NCBI RefSeq assembly: GCF_000828895.1
Contig: NZ_AP014568.1
Location: 1,619,858-1,683,857 of the forward strand
Reading direction: 5' to 3'
Length of the DNA: 64,000 bases
Origin: Serpentinimonas raichei
Lineage (GTDB): Bacteria > Pseudomonadota > Gammaproteobacteria > Burkholderiales > Burkholderiaceae_C
The notes under the pieces are model-generated. The model worked only from the letters and a program-made list of their open reading frames with translations, did not search any database and had not been told where the DNA came from. The position numbers and the translations under genes were made by a program. Positions 30,863 through 40,148 of the stretch are shown in pieces. The first letter of the stretch is position 1. Every line of letters begins with the position of its first letter.

Positions 30863-31453
30863 CTAGACGCAGTTAGGCACCGTCGTGTGCTGCTGGCGTG
30901 GCCGGCCATTGCGGCTGATCACGATCTGCACCGCCGGGCTCGGGCTCAGGCCAGCCCGGCAGAGCGTGAGGGTGCCGGCCTGAAAGGCCCCGGTCACCAG
31001 CAACGTGTGCCCCTGCGGCATGTACGACACATAGCGCGCCACGTGCATATTGCCCACCACCACCACCCCCGGCGGCGCGGCCGAGCCCACGCGCAGCAGC
31101 GTTTCGCCATCTTCGCGCTGGGCGTTGCCATTGAGATCGGCAAACAGCAGCCAGCCCGCCGTCCACTGGTGCGCGGGGGCGTTGATGGCGTTGGAATTGG
31201 TGGCGCAGCGCTGGTTGGGTGCGGGCTCCGGCCCGGCGCGGCACAGCACCACGCGCCGCCCCTGCTTGATGGCCTCGCTGCGTGCCAAGGCCAGCGCGCC
31301 GAACTTCTCGGCCGCCGTGGCGTTGAGGCGCTGCTGCGCCACCATCTGCCCCATGGCCGGGGCCGCAAGCGCCGCCAGAATGGCCAGCAGCGCCAGCACC
31401 AGCAGCGCCTCGATCAAAGTCACCCCACCCGCGTGCCGCCGTACAGCCTTCAT
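30863..31453 (-). CDS. FimT/GspH-type minor pseudopilin, copy 1
   Basis: A 196-residue type IV pilin-like protein with leader MKAVRRHAGG cleaved before VTLIEALLVLALLAILAALA; the fifth residue is the required glutamate. The C-terminal GspH domain includes paired cysteines. A GGGGAGGGG ribosome-binding site supports the start. It lies on the opposite strand from the main minor pilin cluster, about 1.5 kb away, with the IS element between. Confidence 0.9.
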   Translation of the reverse strand: MKAVRRHAGGVTLIEALLVLALLAILAALAAPAMGQMVAQQRLNATAAEKFGALALARSEAIKQGRRVVLCRAGPEPAPNQRCATNSNAINAPAHQWTAGWLLFADLNGNAQREDGETLLRVGSAAPPGVVVVGNMHVARYVSYMPQGHTLLVTGAFQAGTLTLCRAGLSPSPAVQIVISRNGRPRQQHTTVPNCV

Positions 31454-31589
31454 GAACCGCCCCTCCCCTGTTTGTTTGCATTTTTGCGGCAGTCTGGCAC
31501 AGACCGCAAGTTGCGTCAAGGGCAGGGCAAGGACCCAAACCCCGCCGCTGAGCGGCTGAAAAGCGCCACTGATCGGCTCAAGCCCTAAG

Positions 31590-32666
31590 TGTCGCATCCC
31601 CGATGATTGTATAGACTCGAAGCGTTATCCGTTGTTCATCGCTCGTGAGGCGATGAGGGCGCTGGTGTACGATCTGACGCAAGCTCAAGGAGAGTCTACA
31701 TGATGATAGCCCTGCACAAGAACGCGCGCACCACGCCCGCCATCCGCGCAGAAATCGCTGCCAGCAGCGCCAGTGCCGCCAGCCTAGCCCAGCGCTTTGG
31801 CATCACCCTAGCCACGGTCTACAAGTGGAAAAATCGCAGCAGCGTGCAGGACGGTTCGCACACCGCACACCGTCTTCAGACCACCCTCACGCCTGCCCAA
31901 GAGCATGTGGTCGTGCAACTGCGGCGCACCCTGCTGTTGCCTCTGGACGACCTGCTTGCCGTCACGCGCGAATTTCTCTGCCCCAAAGCCAGCCGCTCTG
32001 GTATTGACCGCTGCCTGCGCCGCCATGGCGTGGGCAACCTCAATGCCCTCAAGCCCGCCACGCCCCGTGAGCCCCACAAGCGCTTCAAGAGCTACGAGCC
32101 GGGCTACCTGCACGTCGACGTGAAGTACCTGCCGCAAATGGCCGATGAGACGCAGCGGCGCTACCTGTTCGTGGCCATCGACCGCGCCACGCGCTGGGTG
32201 TACGTGGCGATCAAGAGCAACAAGACCGCAGCCAGTGCCAAGGCTTTCCTTGGCGCCTTGCACAAAGCCTGTCCGCTCAAGATTCATAAGTTGTTGACTG
32301 ACAACGGCAAAGAGTTCACGGACAGGCTCTTTGCCTCGCGTGCCAGGCAGCCCACGGGTCAACATGAGTTTGATCAGTTGTGCCAAGCCTTGGGCATTGA
32401 ACACCGCTTGACCAAACCCAGAACGCCCAGAACCAATGGCATGGTCGAGCGCTTCAACGGCCGCATTGCCGATGTGCTCAAGACGCATCACTTCCACAGT
32501 GGGCAGGATCTGGAGCAGACCTTGATGCGCTACGTGACTTTGTACAACCACCAACTGCCACAGTCAGCGTTGAAGAGCAAAACGCCGATGCAAGCCATGA
32601 AAGAATGGTACGCTTCTCGCCCTGATCTGTTCCATAAACGCCCGTATGATCGTCCGGGATGTGACA
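31590..32666. mobile_element. IS481-family insertion sequence
   Basis: A 1077-bp element bounded by imperfect inverted repeats that begin TGTC and end GACA. The left repeat (31590-31612) and the complement of the right (32644-32666) match at 17 of 23 positions by my count. One transposase gene fills most of it. I see no target-site duplication in the flanks (CCTAAG on the left, GGACAT on the right). It sits between the two FimT-type genes. Confidence 0.85.
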
Positions 32667-32695
32667 GGACATTGCACCCGAAAGTTTGTACCTAG
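31700..32695 (+). CDS. IS481-family transposase
   Basis: A 331-residue DDE transposase. An N-terminal helix-turn-helix lies around 22-48, and the catalytic triad is D140 (HVDVKYLP), D201 (LTDNGKEFTD) and E250 (VERFNGRI), with the usual 48-residue D-E spacing. AGGAG lies 7 nt before the ATG. The reading frame runs through the right inverted repeat and ends 29 nt outside the element at a TAG in flanking DNA, so the last residues are host-encoded. The catalytic core is intact and the IS may still be active. Confidence 0.93.
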   Translation: MMIALHKNARTTPAIRAEIAASSASAASLAQRFGITLATVYKWKNRSSVQDGSHTAHRLQTTLTPAQEHVVVQLRRTLLLPLDDLLAVTREFLCPKASRSGIDRCLRRHGVGNLNALKPATPREPHKRFKSYEPGYLHVDVKYLPQMADETQRRYLFVAIDRATRWVYVAIKSNKTAASAKAFLGALHKACPLKIHKLLTDNGKEFTDRLFASRARQPTGQHEFDQLCQALGIEHRLTKPRTPRTNGMVERFNGRIADVLKTHHFHSGQDLEQTLMRYVTLYNHQLPQSALKSKTPMQAMKEWYASRPDLFHKRPYDRPGCDRTLHPKVCT

Positions 32696-32741
32696 AAAGC
32701 ACGCCGATCTGATGGCGATTGGGCGGCACCGCTGCAGTTGC

Positions 32742-32864
32742 TCAGTCATCGCCAATGTCCACCTCGAGGGCTCGGGCCTTGTCGGCAAGGCGGATCGCCA
32801 CTTTGCGGTAGAAATCTTGGTCGGCAGGCTGTTCCGGCATGGCCTCGACCTGCTCCCTGCCCAC
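32742..32864 (-). CDS. Short unknown ORF next to the IS element
   Basis: In the 243 bp between the IS and fimT, the minus strand encodes a 32-residue peptide from ATG 32840, or 40 residues from GTG 32864. It contains DFYRKVAIRLADKARALEVD and ends DIGDD. The composition is protein-like (amphipathic helix, many charged residues) and unlike random shadow frames here. I recognise no family. It could be a small gene or the end of one truncated by the IS-linked rearrangement. Confidence 0.3.
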   Translation of the reverse strand: MGREQVEAMPEQPADQDFYRKVAIRLADKARALEVDIGDD

Positions 32865-32938
32865 CGCTGGGCAGCCCAAAAGCGCCGCTCGTCGGCAGGT
32901 GGCCCGAACACGCGCCTGCGCAGCATTATGATAGGAGC

Positions 32939-33577
32939 ATGAGTACTTTGGCCCGCCTTCGTCGCCGCGTACGTGGCGTAACCCTGATCGAGGTCATGGT
33001 GGTGGTGGGCATTGTGGCCATTTTGGCCATGATGGCGGCGCCCAACTTTCGCGCCATGATCGAGCGCAACCAGATCAACAGCGCCACCAACGAGCTGATG
33101 ATGGGGCTGCAACTGGCGCGCTCCGAAGCCATCCGGCTCAACAGCACGGTCACGCTGTGCCGCAGAGCTGTCCCCATCAACCCCAACGACGCCCCCTCCT
33201 GCGCCAACCCCCTAGACAACCCCCAAGGCTGGCAAAACGGCTGGATCGTGTTCCACGACCGCGACGGCGACGGATCGGTCACGCCCGCACAGGCTGGCCC
33301 GCCCGCCGTGGCAGCCGATGCGGTGCTGCGCAGCTGGGGCGCACTTGGGCCAAGGCTCACGCTGCGCGGCAGCGCCGATGTGGCGCAGCGGGTGAGCATC
33401 AACGCACGCGGCCAGGCGCGCGACACTGGCCACCTGATCGTCTGCAACAACAACCGACTGGAGCAGGCGCGCGCCATCATCGTCACGCTCAGCCGCCCGC
33501 GCTTGGCCACCGACAGCCACGCAGATCGCATCCCCGATGACGACAACCGCGACAATTTGCTCACCTGCACGCCATGA
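32939..33577 (+). CDS. fimT: FimT/GspH-type minor pseudopilin, copy 2
   Basis: A 212-residue type IV pilin-like protein. The leader ends RVRG and the mature part starts VTLIEVMVVVGIVAILAMMA. The GspH domain follows, with cysteines near 80, 95 and the C-terminus. AGGAG lies only 1 nt before the ATG used here, so a TTG nine bases later with better spacing could be the true start. First gene of the coupled cluster; its stop overlaps the pilV start (ATGA). Confidence 0.9.
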   Translation: MSTLARLRRRVRGVTLIEVMVVVGIVAILAMMAAPNFRAMIERNQINSATNELMMGLQLARSEAIRLNSTVTLCRRAVPINPNDAPSCANPLDNPQGWQNGWIVFHDRDGDGSVTPAQAGPPAVAADAVLRSWGALGPRLTLRGSADVAQRVSINARGQARDTGHLIVCNNNRLEQARAIIVTLSRPRLATDSHADRIPDDDNRDNLLTCTP

Positions 33578-34122
33578 ACCCCGCCCGCACCCCCTCATCC
33601 CCCTTGGGCGCAGCGCGCCGGCTGGGCGGCCCGCCGCTTGGGGCGCGGCTGCGCGGTGCGGCACCGGCCAAGCGCCAGCGCGGGGCCTCGCTGATCGAGG
33701 TGTTGGTGGCGTTTTTGCTGCTCACCTTTGGCTTGCTGGGCATGTCGGCGATGCAGATCAACGCGCTGCAAAACAACCACAGCGCGCTGCAGCGCAGCCA
33801 GGCCTCGATGTTGGCGCACTTCAAGATGGATGCGATGCGCGCCAACCGCGTGGACGCCATTACGGGCCTATACAACATGGGGGCATTGCCCAACAGCCGG
33901 ATATGCGGCCCTGCGGTTGCTGGCACCGATTTGGCGACTCGCGACCGCGAGGTCTGGATCAATGCCCTGCGCGACACGCTGGGTGAGGCTGACACCTGCG
34001 CCTTGGTGGTCTGCTTGCCGGGTGGTGGATCAGCCATTTGCACCGTGCAAGTGCAATGGGACGACACCCGCGGCACCGGGGGCGCGGCGATGCAGGTGGT
34101 TGAAATCGTCAGCCAGATTTAG
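33574..34122 (+). CDS. pilV: Type IV pilus minor pilin PilV
   Basis: A 182-residue prepilin with mature N-terminus ASLIEVLVAFLLLTFGLLGM. The leader is unusually long (37 residues, Pro/Gly/Arg-rich). PilV-type proteins are part of the minor pilin complex at the pilus tip. The extended leader is encoded by GC-rich, partly palindromic DNA. Start fixed by the ATGA overlap with fimT. Confidence 0.9.
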   Translation: MNPARTPSSPLGAARRLGGPPLGARLRGAAPAKRQRGASLIEVLVAFLLLTFGLLGMSAMQINALQNNHSALQRSQASMLAHFKMDAMRANRVDAITGLYNMGALPNSRICGPAVAGTDLATRDREVWINALRDTLGEADTCALVVCLPGGGSAICTVQVQWDDTRGTGGAAMQVVEIVSQI

Positions 34123-34136
34123 ACCGCCCATACACC

Positions 34137-35000
34137 ATGCACACCCCCACCACACGCCCCCCGCACAATCGGCGCACCTCGCAGGCCCCGGTGGCAGCGC
34201 ACGGCGCACCGGGCCGCCCAGCCCAGCGCCCGCGCCACGGCGCCACCAGCGTACTGCGCCAGCGCGGCCTGACGCTGATCGAGGTCCTGGTGGCGCTGCT
34301 GCTGGGCCTGCTGCTGATCGGGGCCGTGGGCGGGCTGTATCTGGCCAACCACCAAACCTTCCGCCAAGTGGAAAACATGGCGCGCATCAACGAGAACGCG
34401 CGCTTGGCCTTCGAACTGCTCGGACGCGATCTGCGCGAGGCCGGTGGTATGGTCTGTGGCGGCAACCTGCCGACTGCATGGGGAATCGACTGGGGCCAGG
34501 GTTTGCAGGGATTTAATGAAAATCAGGCCTTGCCCGCCCGCGACTTTGGCAACGCAACGGGCGACCGGCGCGACGGTACCGACGCCGTGGTGGTGTGGTC
34601 GGGCACGCTCAATCCAGCGTTAGACTGCCCGGCGACCGGCGGTTCCTGGAGCGAGCTGCATGTCAGCGCCTGGTACATCGGCTTCAATAGCCGCGGTGGC
34701 TTCTCGCTTTACCGCATACGGCTGGACTACAGCGTTGCCGACCCGTTGAATCCCAGGGCTAGCAGCGGCCCCGAAGAAATGATAGAAAACGTGAGAAACC
34801 TGCAATTGGTCTACCTTGAGAGCGACGGCGGCGCGCTCGGGGCCAGTTACGTGGACGCCAACAGGGTCAATGACTGGAGACGGGTGCAAGCAGTACGCCT
34901 CGCGCTCACCTACCAAAGCGCCGAAGCGGTCGGCACCAACGCCCAACCCATCACCCGCCCCCTGCCCTTTGTCGTCGGTCTGCGCAACCGCTTGCCATGA
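34137..35000 (+). CDS. pilW: Type IV pilus minor pilin PilW
   Basis: A 287-residue prepilin. After a 44-residue basic, Pro-rich leader comes LTLIEVLVALLLGLLLIGAV. The rest matches PilW-type minor pilins, with the DAVVVWSG segment and a C-terminal domain that would sit at the pilus tip. It follows pilV by 14 nt and its stop overlaps the pilX start. A GTG at about residue 19 would give a shorter leader. Confidence 0.9.
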   Translation: MHTPTTRPPHNRRTSQAPVAAHGAPGRPAQRPRHGATSVLRQRGLTLIEVLVALLLGLLLIGAVGGLYLANHQTFRQVENMARINENARLAFELLGRDLREAGGMVCGGNLPTAWGIDWGQGLQGFNENQALPARDFGNATGDRRDGTDAVVVWSGTLNPALDCPATGGSWSELHVSAWYIGFNSRGGFSLYRIRLDYSVADPLNPRASSGPEEMIENVRNLQLVYLESDGGALGASYVDANRVNDWRRVQAVRLALTYQSAEAVGTNAQPITRPLPFVVGLRNRLP

Positions 35001-35539
35001 ACACCCTGCGCCACCGCCCCCACACCCAAAGCGGCATGGTGCTGCTGATGGCGCTGGTCATGCTGCTGCTGGTCACGCTGCTGGGCGTGACCTCGGTGCG
35101 CATGCTTACGGTCGAAGAACGCATGGCGGCCAACAGCTTTGACCGCAACCTCGCCTTTCAGGCAGCCGAAACCGCGCTGCGCGAAGGCGAAGCGCTTGCT
35201 GCGTCGAACACCGCTCCCCCACCCACTGCCATGGACTGCGGCCAGCTCAACAACGGCGCCTGTGTTAACGGCTTGTGCTCACCCCCGGTCCCAGCCTGCA
35301 ACAGTGCGCGCTGGGACGACGCCAGCTTCAACGGCTGGCGCAACGCCACCACCTTGGTTTCGCCGCTGGCGGCGGGCGCACCGCAGTTTTTTGTCGAGCA
35401 CCTAGGCCCGGGCTTCGTTTGCGACCCACAAGAGCAGCCGCCCAACACAGTCTGCAACGGCTACCGCATCACCGCGCGCAGCCAGCCGGCCGATGGCCGC
35501 GCCGTGGTGATCTTGCAGTCGATTTACATCGCCGAATGA
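34997..35539 (+). CDS. pilX: Type IV pilus assembly protein PilX
   Basis: A 180-residue minor pilin-like protein. It starts MNTLRHRPHTQSGMVLLMAL; the mature part begins at MVLLMALVMLLLVTLLGVTS, and PilX-like AAETALREGE follows. Several cysteines lie in the middle. In the family PilX cooperates with PilV, PilW and PilY1 to prime pilus assembly. Coupled to pilW (ATGA), with pilY1 following after 11 nt. Confidence 0.9.
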   Translation: MNTLRHRPHTQSGMVLLMALVMLLLVTLLGVTSVRMLTVEERMAANSFDRNLAFQAAETALREGEALAASNTAPPPTAMDCGQLNNGACVNGLCSPPVPACNSARWDDASFNGWRNATTLVSPLAAGAPQFFVEHLGPGFVCDPQEQPPNTVCNGYRITARSQPADGRAVVILQSIYIAE

Positions 35540-35550
35540 GGAGCCGCGCC

Positions 35551-38500
35551 ATGCCACCACTTGCCCGATCTCTGCCCGCCCTGCACTGGCCCGCTGCGGC
35601 GCGGCCTTGGTTGCGACGCTGCGCTGTGCTGCTTGCTTTGGCTGCCGCTGGCGCCAGCCTGCTGCTGGGCCCCATGGCCGCCGCGAGCAGCCCGGGGGCG
35701 CTGGGCGCCAACCCCGAAACCGCCGCGCCGCTGGCCGTGGCCCAAGGCGCGCCGCCGCTGGTGATGCTCACCATGGCACGCGACCACACCCTGTTCTACG
35801 AAGCCTACAACGACGCCTCCGACATCAACGGCGACGGCCGGCTCGACATCCGCTTTGACCCAAACATCATCTACTTGGGGCTGTTCGACTCGCGCCTGTG
35901 TTACGCCTACACCCCCGGCACGACCGGCGCTGCCGCACGCCGCAACGACAATGCTGGGATTTTCAGGCCTGCTGCCCGAGCGGTCGCCGCCCCTGGCACC
36001 AACACCAACCTGAGCTGTGCCACCGCCAACCACTGGTCGGGCAACTGGCTCAACTGGGCCACCACCAGCCGCATTGACGCCCTGCGCGTGGTGCTCTACG
36101 GCGGCTACCGCGAAACCGACACCGCCACAAGCACGGTATTGCGCCGCGCCTACATTCCGCAAGACGCACACTCCTGGGCCAAGGAATACACCAGCGTGAC
36201 TGTAGATCGCTACGACATCAGTGCCTTTACCCCGCTTTCTCAACCCAGTGGCAGTGGCACCCGGCGCCATTTCTTTGGCAACCTGACCGATGTTCGCAAC
36301 AGAGACTGCGCCACCCTGAGCAATTGCAGCAGCCGCGCGCCGCTGTTGCGCGTCGTCACCAACGCCCGAGACGCTCGGGTCTGGCAGTGGTCAGCAACCG
36401 AAGGCCCGGTGCTGCACGAGACCAACAACCTGTTTGGCGGCACGCGCACCGACCACACGGTGCGGGTCGAGGTCTGCACTGCGGCTTTCAACGACGGCTG
36501 CAAACGCTACCCCGGCGCCAACGCCGCCAGCACCGCCGACGACGTCCTCAAACCCGTCGGGCTGCTGCACGAGTTTGGCGAAAACGGCTCCATGCTGTTT
36601 GGCCTGCTCACGGGCAGCTACGACCGCAACCTATCGGGCGGTGTCTTGCGCAAGGTGGTGTCGTCGTTTGCCACCGAAGTCAACCCCACCGACGGCACTT
36701 TCACAGCCAATGCCACCATCGTCAATGCGATTGACGCGCTGCGCATACGCGGCTTCAACGACGGCCGCACAACAAATTACTACCGCGGCGGCTGGATAGT
36801 GGATCGGCCCATGAACCAAGGCGAGTTCGTCGATTGGGGCAACCCGGTGGCCGAGATGATGTACGAGGGCTTGCGCTATTTTGACGGCCGTCGCGGCGCC
36901 ACATCGGCCTTTGCCACCAGCGGCGGGGTCGATGGCCACCTCGGGCTGCCAGTAGCCACTTGGGACGACCCCTTCGACACCCAGAACAGTGCCGCACGGG
37001 CACACTGGTGCGCACGGCCAAACCAGCTCGTGATTTCGGGCGTCAACCCCTCGTTCGACTCAGACCAACTGCCGGGTAGTGCTTTTGGTGGCATTACGGG
37101 CGACCTAAGGGGCGACCATGTAGGGACCAGGGCCGATACTTCTTTGCATGTGGCCAATATCGGGCAAACCATCGCCACACACGAGCCGGGCATTAGAGGC
37201 ATGCGCTTCATCGGTCAGGTGGGGACCAACTTTGACGGCGCACCCACGGCCAAAAACGTGAGCTCGCTGGGCAATATCCGCGGTCTGCCCGAAGCCCCAA
37301 CTCAGCAGGGCAGCTTCTACTCCGCCTCGGTAGCGCACTTTGGCCGCATATCCGACTTGCGCCCAGACCTGCAAGGCCACCAAAGCGTGGACACGCACGT
37401 GGTCGCGCTCAGTTCGCCCCTGCCCACGATTGCGGTGGCTGCCCCGGGCGGGCGCTCGTTTTCGCTCGTGCCTTTTGGCAAATCGGTAGGCGGATGGTTA
37501 AGATCAACACCACCCACACCAATCGTCAGCAACGTCAAGGGGGCTTTTCAACCCACCAATCCGATCATCGATTTTTTTGTCGAAAAAATTGCCAATTCCT
37601 GCCCAGCAGCGGGTGGCGGCGTGGCCAGCATGTGCGACGACTTTGACAGAGACGAAAACGACGGGCGCTACTTTGCGCGCTTTCGCGTCACCTTTGAAAA
37701 CGTGGAACAAGGCGGCAACCACGATATGGATATCATCGCCAATTATGAAATTTCGATGCAGGCCAACGGCCAATTGCGCGTTGTTGTGATCCCGGAATAC
37801 CAAGCCAGCGATATCCACCACAGCTTTGGCTATGTGATCTCAGGCAGCACCGCCGATGGAGTGTATCTGGTGGCGCAAGACGACAACGTGGATAGCCCCT
37901 TCCACCTGAACGTACCCCCCGAGCGGTCGCCGGGTTTTTGTGATGCCACGCCGTTTCCTGCCGGCTGTGGCACCCTGCCCCGAATCGGCGGTGGAGCAGG
38001 CAACGACCGCTCCATACGCCTTTTCACCGCCAGCACCACCCCGGCGGCCAGCGTGCTGCCCAGCCCGCTGTGGCTGGCGGCCAAGTGGGGGGGCTTTACC
38101 GACCTGAACAACAACCAGCGCCCCGACCTGCAGGCCGAGTGGGACGTGAACCGCGACGGCGTGCCCGACACCTTTCACCTGGTGCAAAACCCGACACTGC
38201 TGCGCGACCAGCTGGCGCGCGCCTTCACCACCATCCTCGAGCGCAACGCAGCAGCCGGCAATGTGTCGGCCAACAGCACCTTCATCACCACCGACAGCGC
38301 GGTGTTCCAAGCCACCTTCAACAGCGCCAACTGGTCGGGCGATTTGGTTGCGCTGCCCGTTACTGCTGCCGGCGGGGTGAGTGCGGTGCCCCTGTGGCGG
38401 GCCAGCGACCGCCTGCCGGCTTTTGCCAGCCGGCGCTTATTTACCACCAACGCCGCCGCCAGCCCGGCCACGGTGACGTTCGACTGGTCTGGGCTCTCGA

Positions 38501-40104
38501 CCGCACAGCGCAATCTGTTTGGCGCCACCGACCCCGCACGCCAGGAGGTGATCAACCACCTGCGCGGCGACCCCAGCCGCGAGGTGCGCAACGGCGGCCC
38601 GCTGCGCAACCGCCCCACCACGGTGCTGGGCGACATCATCCATTCGTCGCCGGTGTATGTGGGCGACAACTCCACCCTGTTCGTGGGCTCCAACAGCGGC
38701 TTTTTGCACGCCTTTGACGCCCGCACCGGCGACGAGCGCTTTGCCTTTGCCCCCAGCGGCCTGCTGGCGCACATGCCGCGCTTGAGCGACCCCAACTACG
38801 TGCGCCGCTACTTTGTGGATGGCGAGCTGGCGGTGTCGCAACGCGCCCACACCGGTGGGCGCAATATCTTGGTCGGCTTTTTGGGCCGCGGTGGTCGCGG
38901 CCTGTTTGCGCTCGACGTCACCGACCCGGCCAACTTTGGCACCACGGGCAACCCCAGCCGGGCGCTGTGGGAGGCCTACGGTGCCAGCGATGCCGACATG
39001 GGCCACCTACTCGGGCGGCCGATAATCGCCAAGGTGCGCGGCGCCAGCGCGGGCGCGCCGCCCATAGACGTGGTGATTTTTGGCAACGGCTACAACAGCA
39101 CCAGCGGCCGGGCGGTGCTGTACGTCAAAAACCTGAACACTGGGGCCGTGCTGCGCAAGCTGGACACCGGCGTGGGCAGCGCAACCAACCCCAACGGCCT
39201 GGCCAGCCCAGGGCTGGCGCTCGATGCCGACGGCGTGGTGCAGTACGTGTACGCCGGCGACCTGGAGGGCAACGTCTGGAAATTTGACCTCACAAGCCAC
39301 ACACCGACAGATTGGCGGTCGTCTTTTACCAGCGGCAGCCCATCCGTACCCGCGCCGTTTTTTGTCGCCACCAACGCCGCCGGGGAGCGCCAGCCGATCA
39401 CGGCCCCGATCACGGTGGCCACCAACAACGTGGCCGGCGACCCGCACGTGGGCGAGCGCTTCGTCTTTTTTGGCACCGGCAGCTACATGCGCGCCACCGA
39501 CCCGGCCGACCGGCAAGTGCAGTCCTTCTATGGCCTGATCGACGAAGGCGCGCCGATCGCAACTGGGCGGGCGAACCTGCGCCAGCGCAGCATCAACCAG
39601 GCCGGCACCTTTGCTGGGCGCCCAGTGCGCACCTTCACGCTTGCCGAAGCGGGCGATATGGTTGGTCGGCAAGGCTGGTTCCTCGACTGGGTCGAGCCGC
39701 CGCACCCGCCTGGCACGGCGCGCGGCGAGCGCGTGGTGAGTGCGGCTCGTATCATCCCCACGGCCAGGCCAGCGCTGTTGGTGAGTTCGATCATCCCGGT
39801 GCAAGACCCGTGTGTGCCCGGAGGTACCGGCTTTGTGAACCTGCTCAACCCCTTTACCGGCGGCTCGATCACCGCTGGCTTGTTCGACGTCAACCGCGAC
39901 GACAACTTTGCGAACGATGTGCTGGGGAGTGGACAGGGCGTCCAGTTCATTTCCTCGTTTGACCCCGGCGTCGGGCTCGTGAGCGAGGCCGTGCTGGTGG
40001 GCAACCGGCTGGTGGTGGGCGGCTCCGAGGCACGCGTGGCCGATGTGCGCGTGCAACGCTCTGCCGTTCCACGCCGCATCTCGTGGCGTGAGATCATCCG
40101 CTAA
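35551..40104 (+). CDS. pilY1: Type IV pilus tip adhesin/biogenesis factor PilY1
   Basis: A 1517-residue secreted protein with an N-terminal signal-like hydrophobic stretch (about 24-46). The C-terminal beta-propeller domain (PilC/PilY1 family) starts near residue 1020 with GDIIHSSPVYVGD. EF-hand-like calcium loops are visible at 91-99 (DINGDGRLD), 865-873 (DVNRDGVPD) and 1446-1452 (DVNRDDN). I see no MIDAS DxSxS, so no von Willebrand A domain. It should cap the pilus and mediate adhesion and calcium-dependent extension/retraction. GAGGAG with 7-nt spacing supports the start. Confidence 0.93.
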   Translation: MPPLARSLPALHWPAAARPWLRRCAVLLALAAAGASLLLGPMAAASSPGALGANPETAAPLAVAQGAPPLVMLTMARDHTLFYEAYNDASDINGDGRLDIRFDPNIIYLGLFDSRLCYAYTPGTTGAAARRNDNAGIFRPAARAVAAPGTNTNLSCATANHWSGNWLNWATTSRIDALRVVLYGGYRETDTATSTVLRRAYIPQDAHSWAKEYTSVTVDRYDISAFTPLSQPSGSGTRRHFFGNLTDVRNRDCATLSNCSSRAPLLRVVTNARDARVWQWSATEGPVLHETNNLFGGTRTDHTVRVEVCTAAFNDGCKRYPGANAASTADDVLKPVGLLHEFGENGSMLFGLLTGSYDRNLSGGVLRKVVSSFATEVNPTDGTFTANATIVNAIDALRIRGFNDGRTTNYYRGGWIVDRPMNQGEFVDWGNPVAEMMYEGLRYFDGRRGATSAFATSGGVDGHLGLPVATWDDPFDTQNSAARAHWCARPNQLVISGVNPSFDSDQLPGSAFGGITGDLRGDHVGTRADTSLHVANIGQTIATHEPGIRGMRFIGQVGTNFDGAPTAKNVSSLGNIRGLPEAPTQQGSFYSASVAHFGRISDLRPDLQGHQSVDTHVVALSSPLPTIAVAAPGGRSFSLVPFGKSVGGWLRSTPPTPIVSNVKGAFQPTNPIIDFFVEKIANSCPAAGGGVASMCDDFDRDENDGRYFARFRVTFENVEQGGNHDMDIIANYEISMQANGQLRVVVIPEYQASDIHHSFGYVISGSTADGVYLVAQDDNVDSPFHLNVPPERSPGFCDATPFPAGCGTLPRIGGGAGNDRSIRLFTASTTPAASVLPSPLWLAAKWGGFTDLNNNQRPDLQAEWDVNRDGVPDTFHLVQNPTLLRDQLARAFTTILERNAAAGNVSANSTFITTDSAVFQATFNSANWSGDLVALPVTAAGGVSAVPLWRASDRLPAFASRRLFTTNAAASPATVTFDWSGLSTAQRNLFGATDPARQEVINHLRGDPSREVRNGGPLRNRPTTVLGDIIHSSPVYVGDNSTLFVGSNSGFLHAFDARTGDERFAFAPSGLLAHMPRLSDPNYVRRYFVDGELAVSQRAHTGGRNILVGFLGRGGRGLFALDVTDPANFGTTGNPSRALWEAYGASDADMGHLLGRPIIAKVRGASAGAPPIDVVIFGNGYNSTSGRAVLYVKNLNTGAVLRKLDTGVGSATNPNGLASPGLALDADGVVQYVYAGDLEGNVWKFDLTSHTPTDWRSSFTSGSPSVPAPFFVATNAAGERQPITAPITVATNNVAGDPHVGERFVFFGTGSYMRATDPADRQVQSFYGLIDEGAPIATGRANLRQRSINQAGTFAGRPVRTFTLAEAGDMVGRQGWFLDWVEPPHPPGTARGERVVSAARIIPTARPALLVSSIIPVQDPCVPGGTGFVNLLNPFTGGSITAGLFDVNRDDNFANDVLGSGQGVQFISSFDPGVGLVSEAVLVGNRLVVGGSEARVADVRVQRSAVPRRISWREIIR

Positions 40105-40148
40105 CTCGTCTCGTCACACCCCCCAAACCGACCACGCCCACAGCTGCC

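Noticed and set aside
31494..31513. TGGCAC ... TTGC pattern resembling a sigma-54 promoter near the fimT-like gene
   Set aside because: The spacing between the two parts is about 10 nt instead of the required 5, so it does not fit a -24/-12 promoter.
31580..31589. Possible target duplication at the left end of the IS
   Set aside because: The left flank CCTAAG and right flank GGACAT do not match, so no target duplication can be claimed.
40105..40148. Possible separate promoter for pilE after pilY1
   Set aside because: The 44-nt gap has no -10 or -35 resemblance. Co-transcription with the cluster is simpler.
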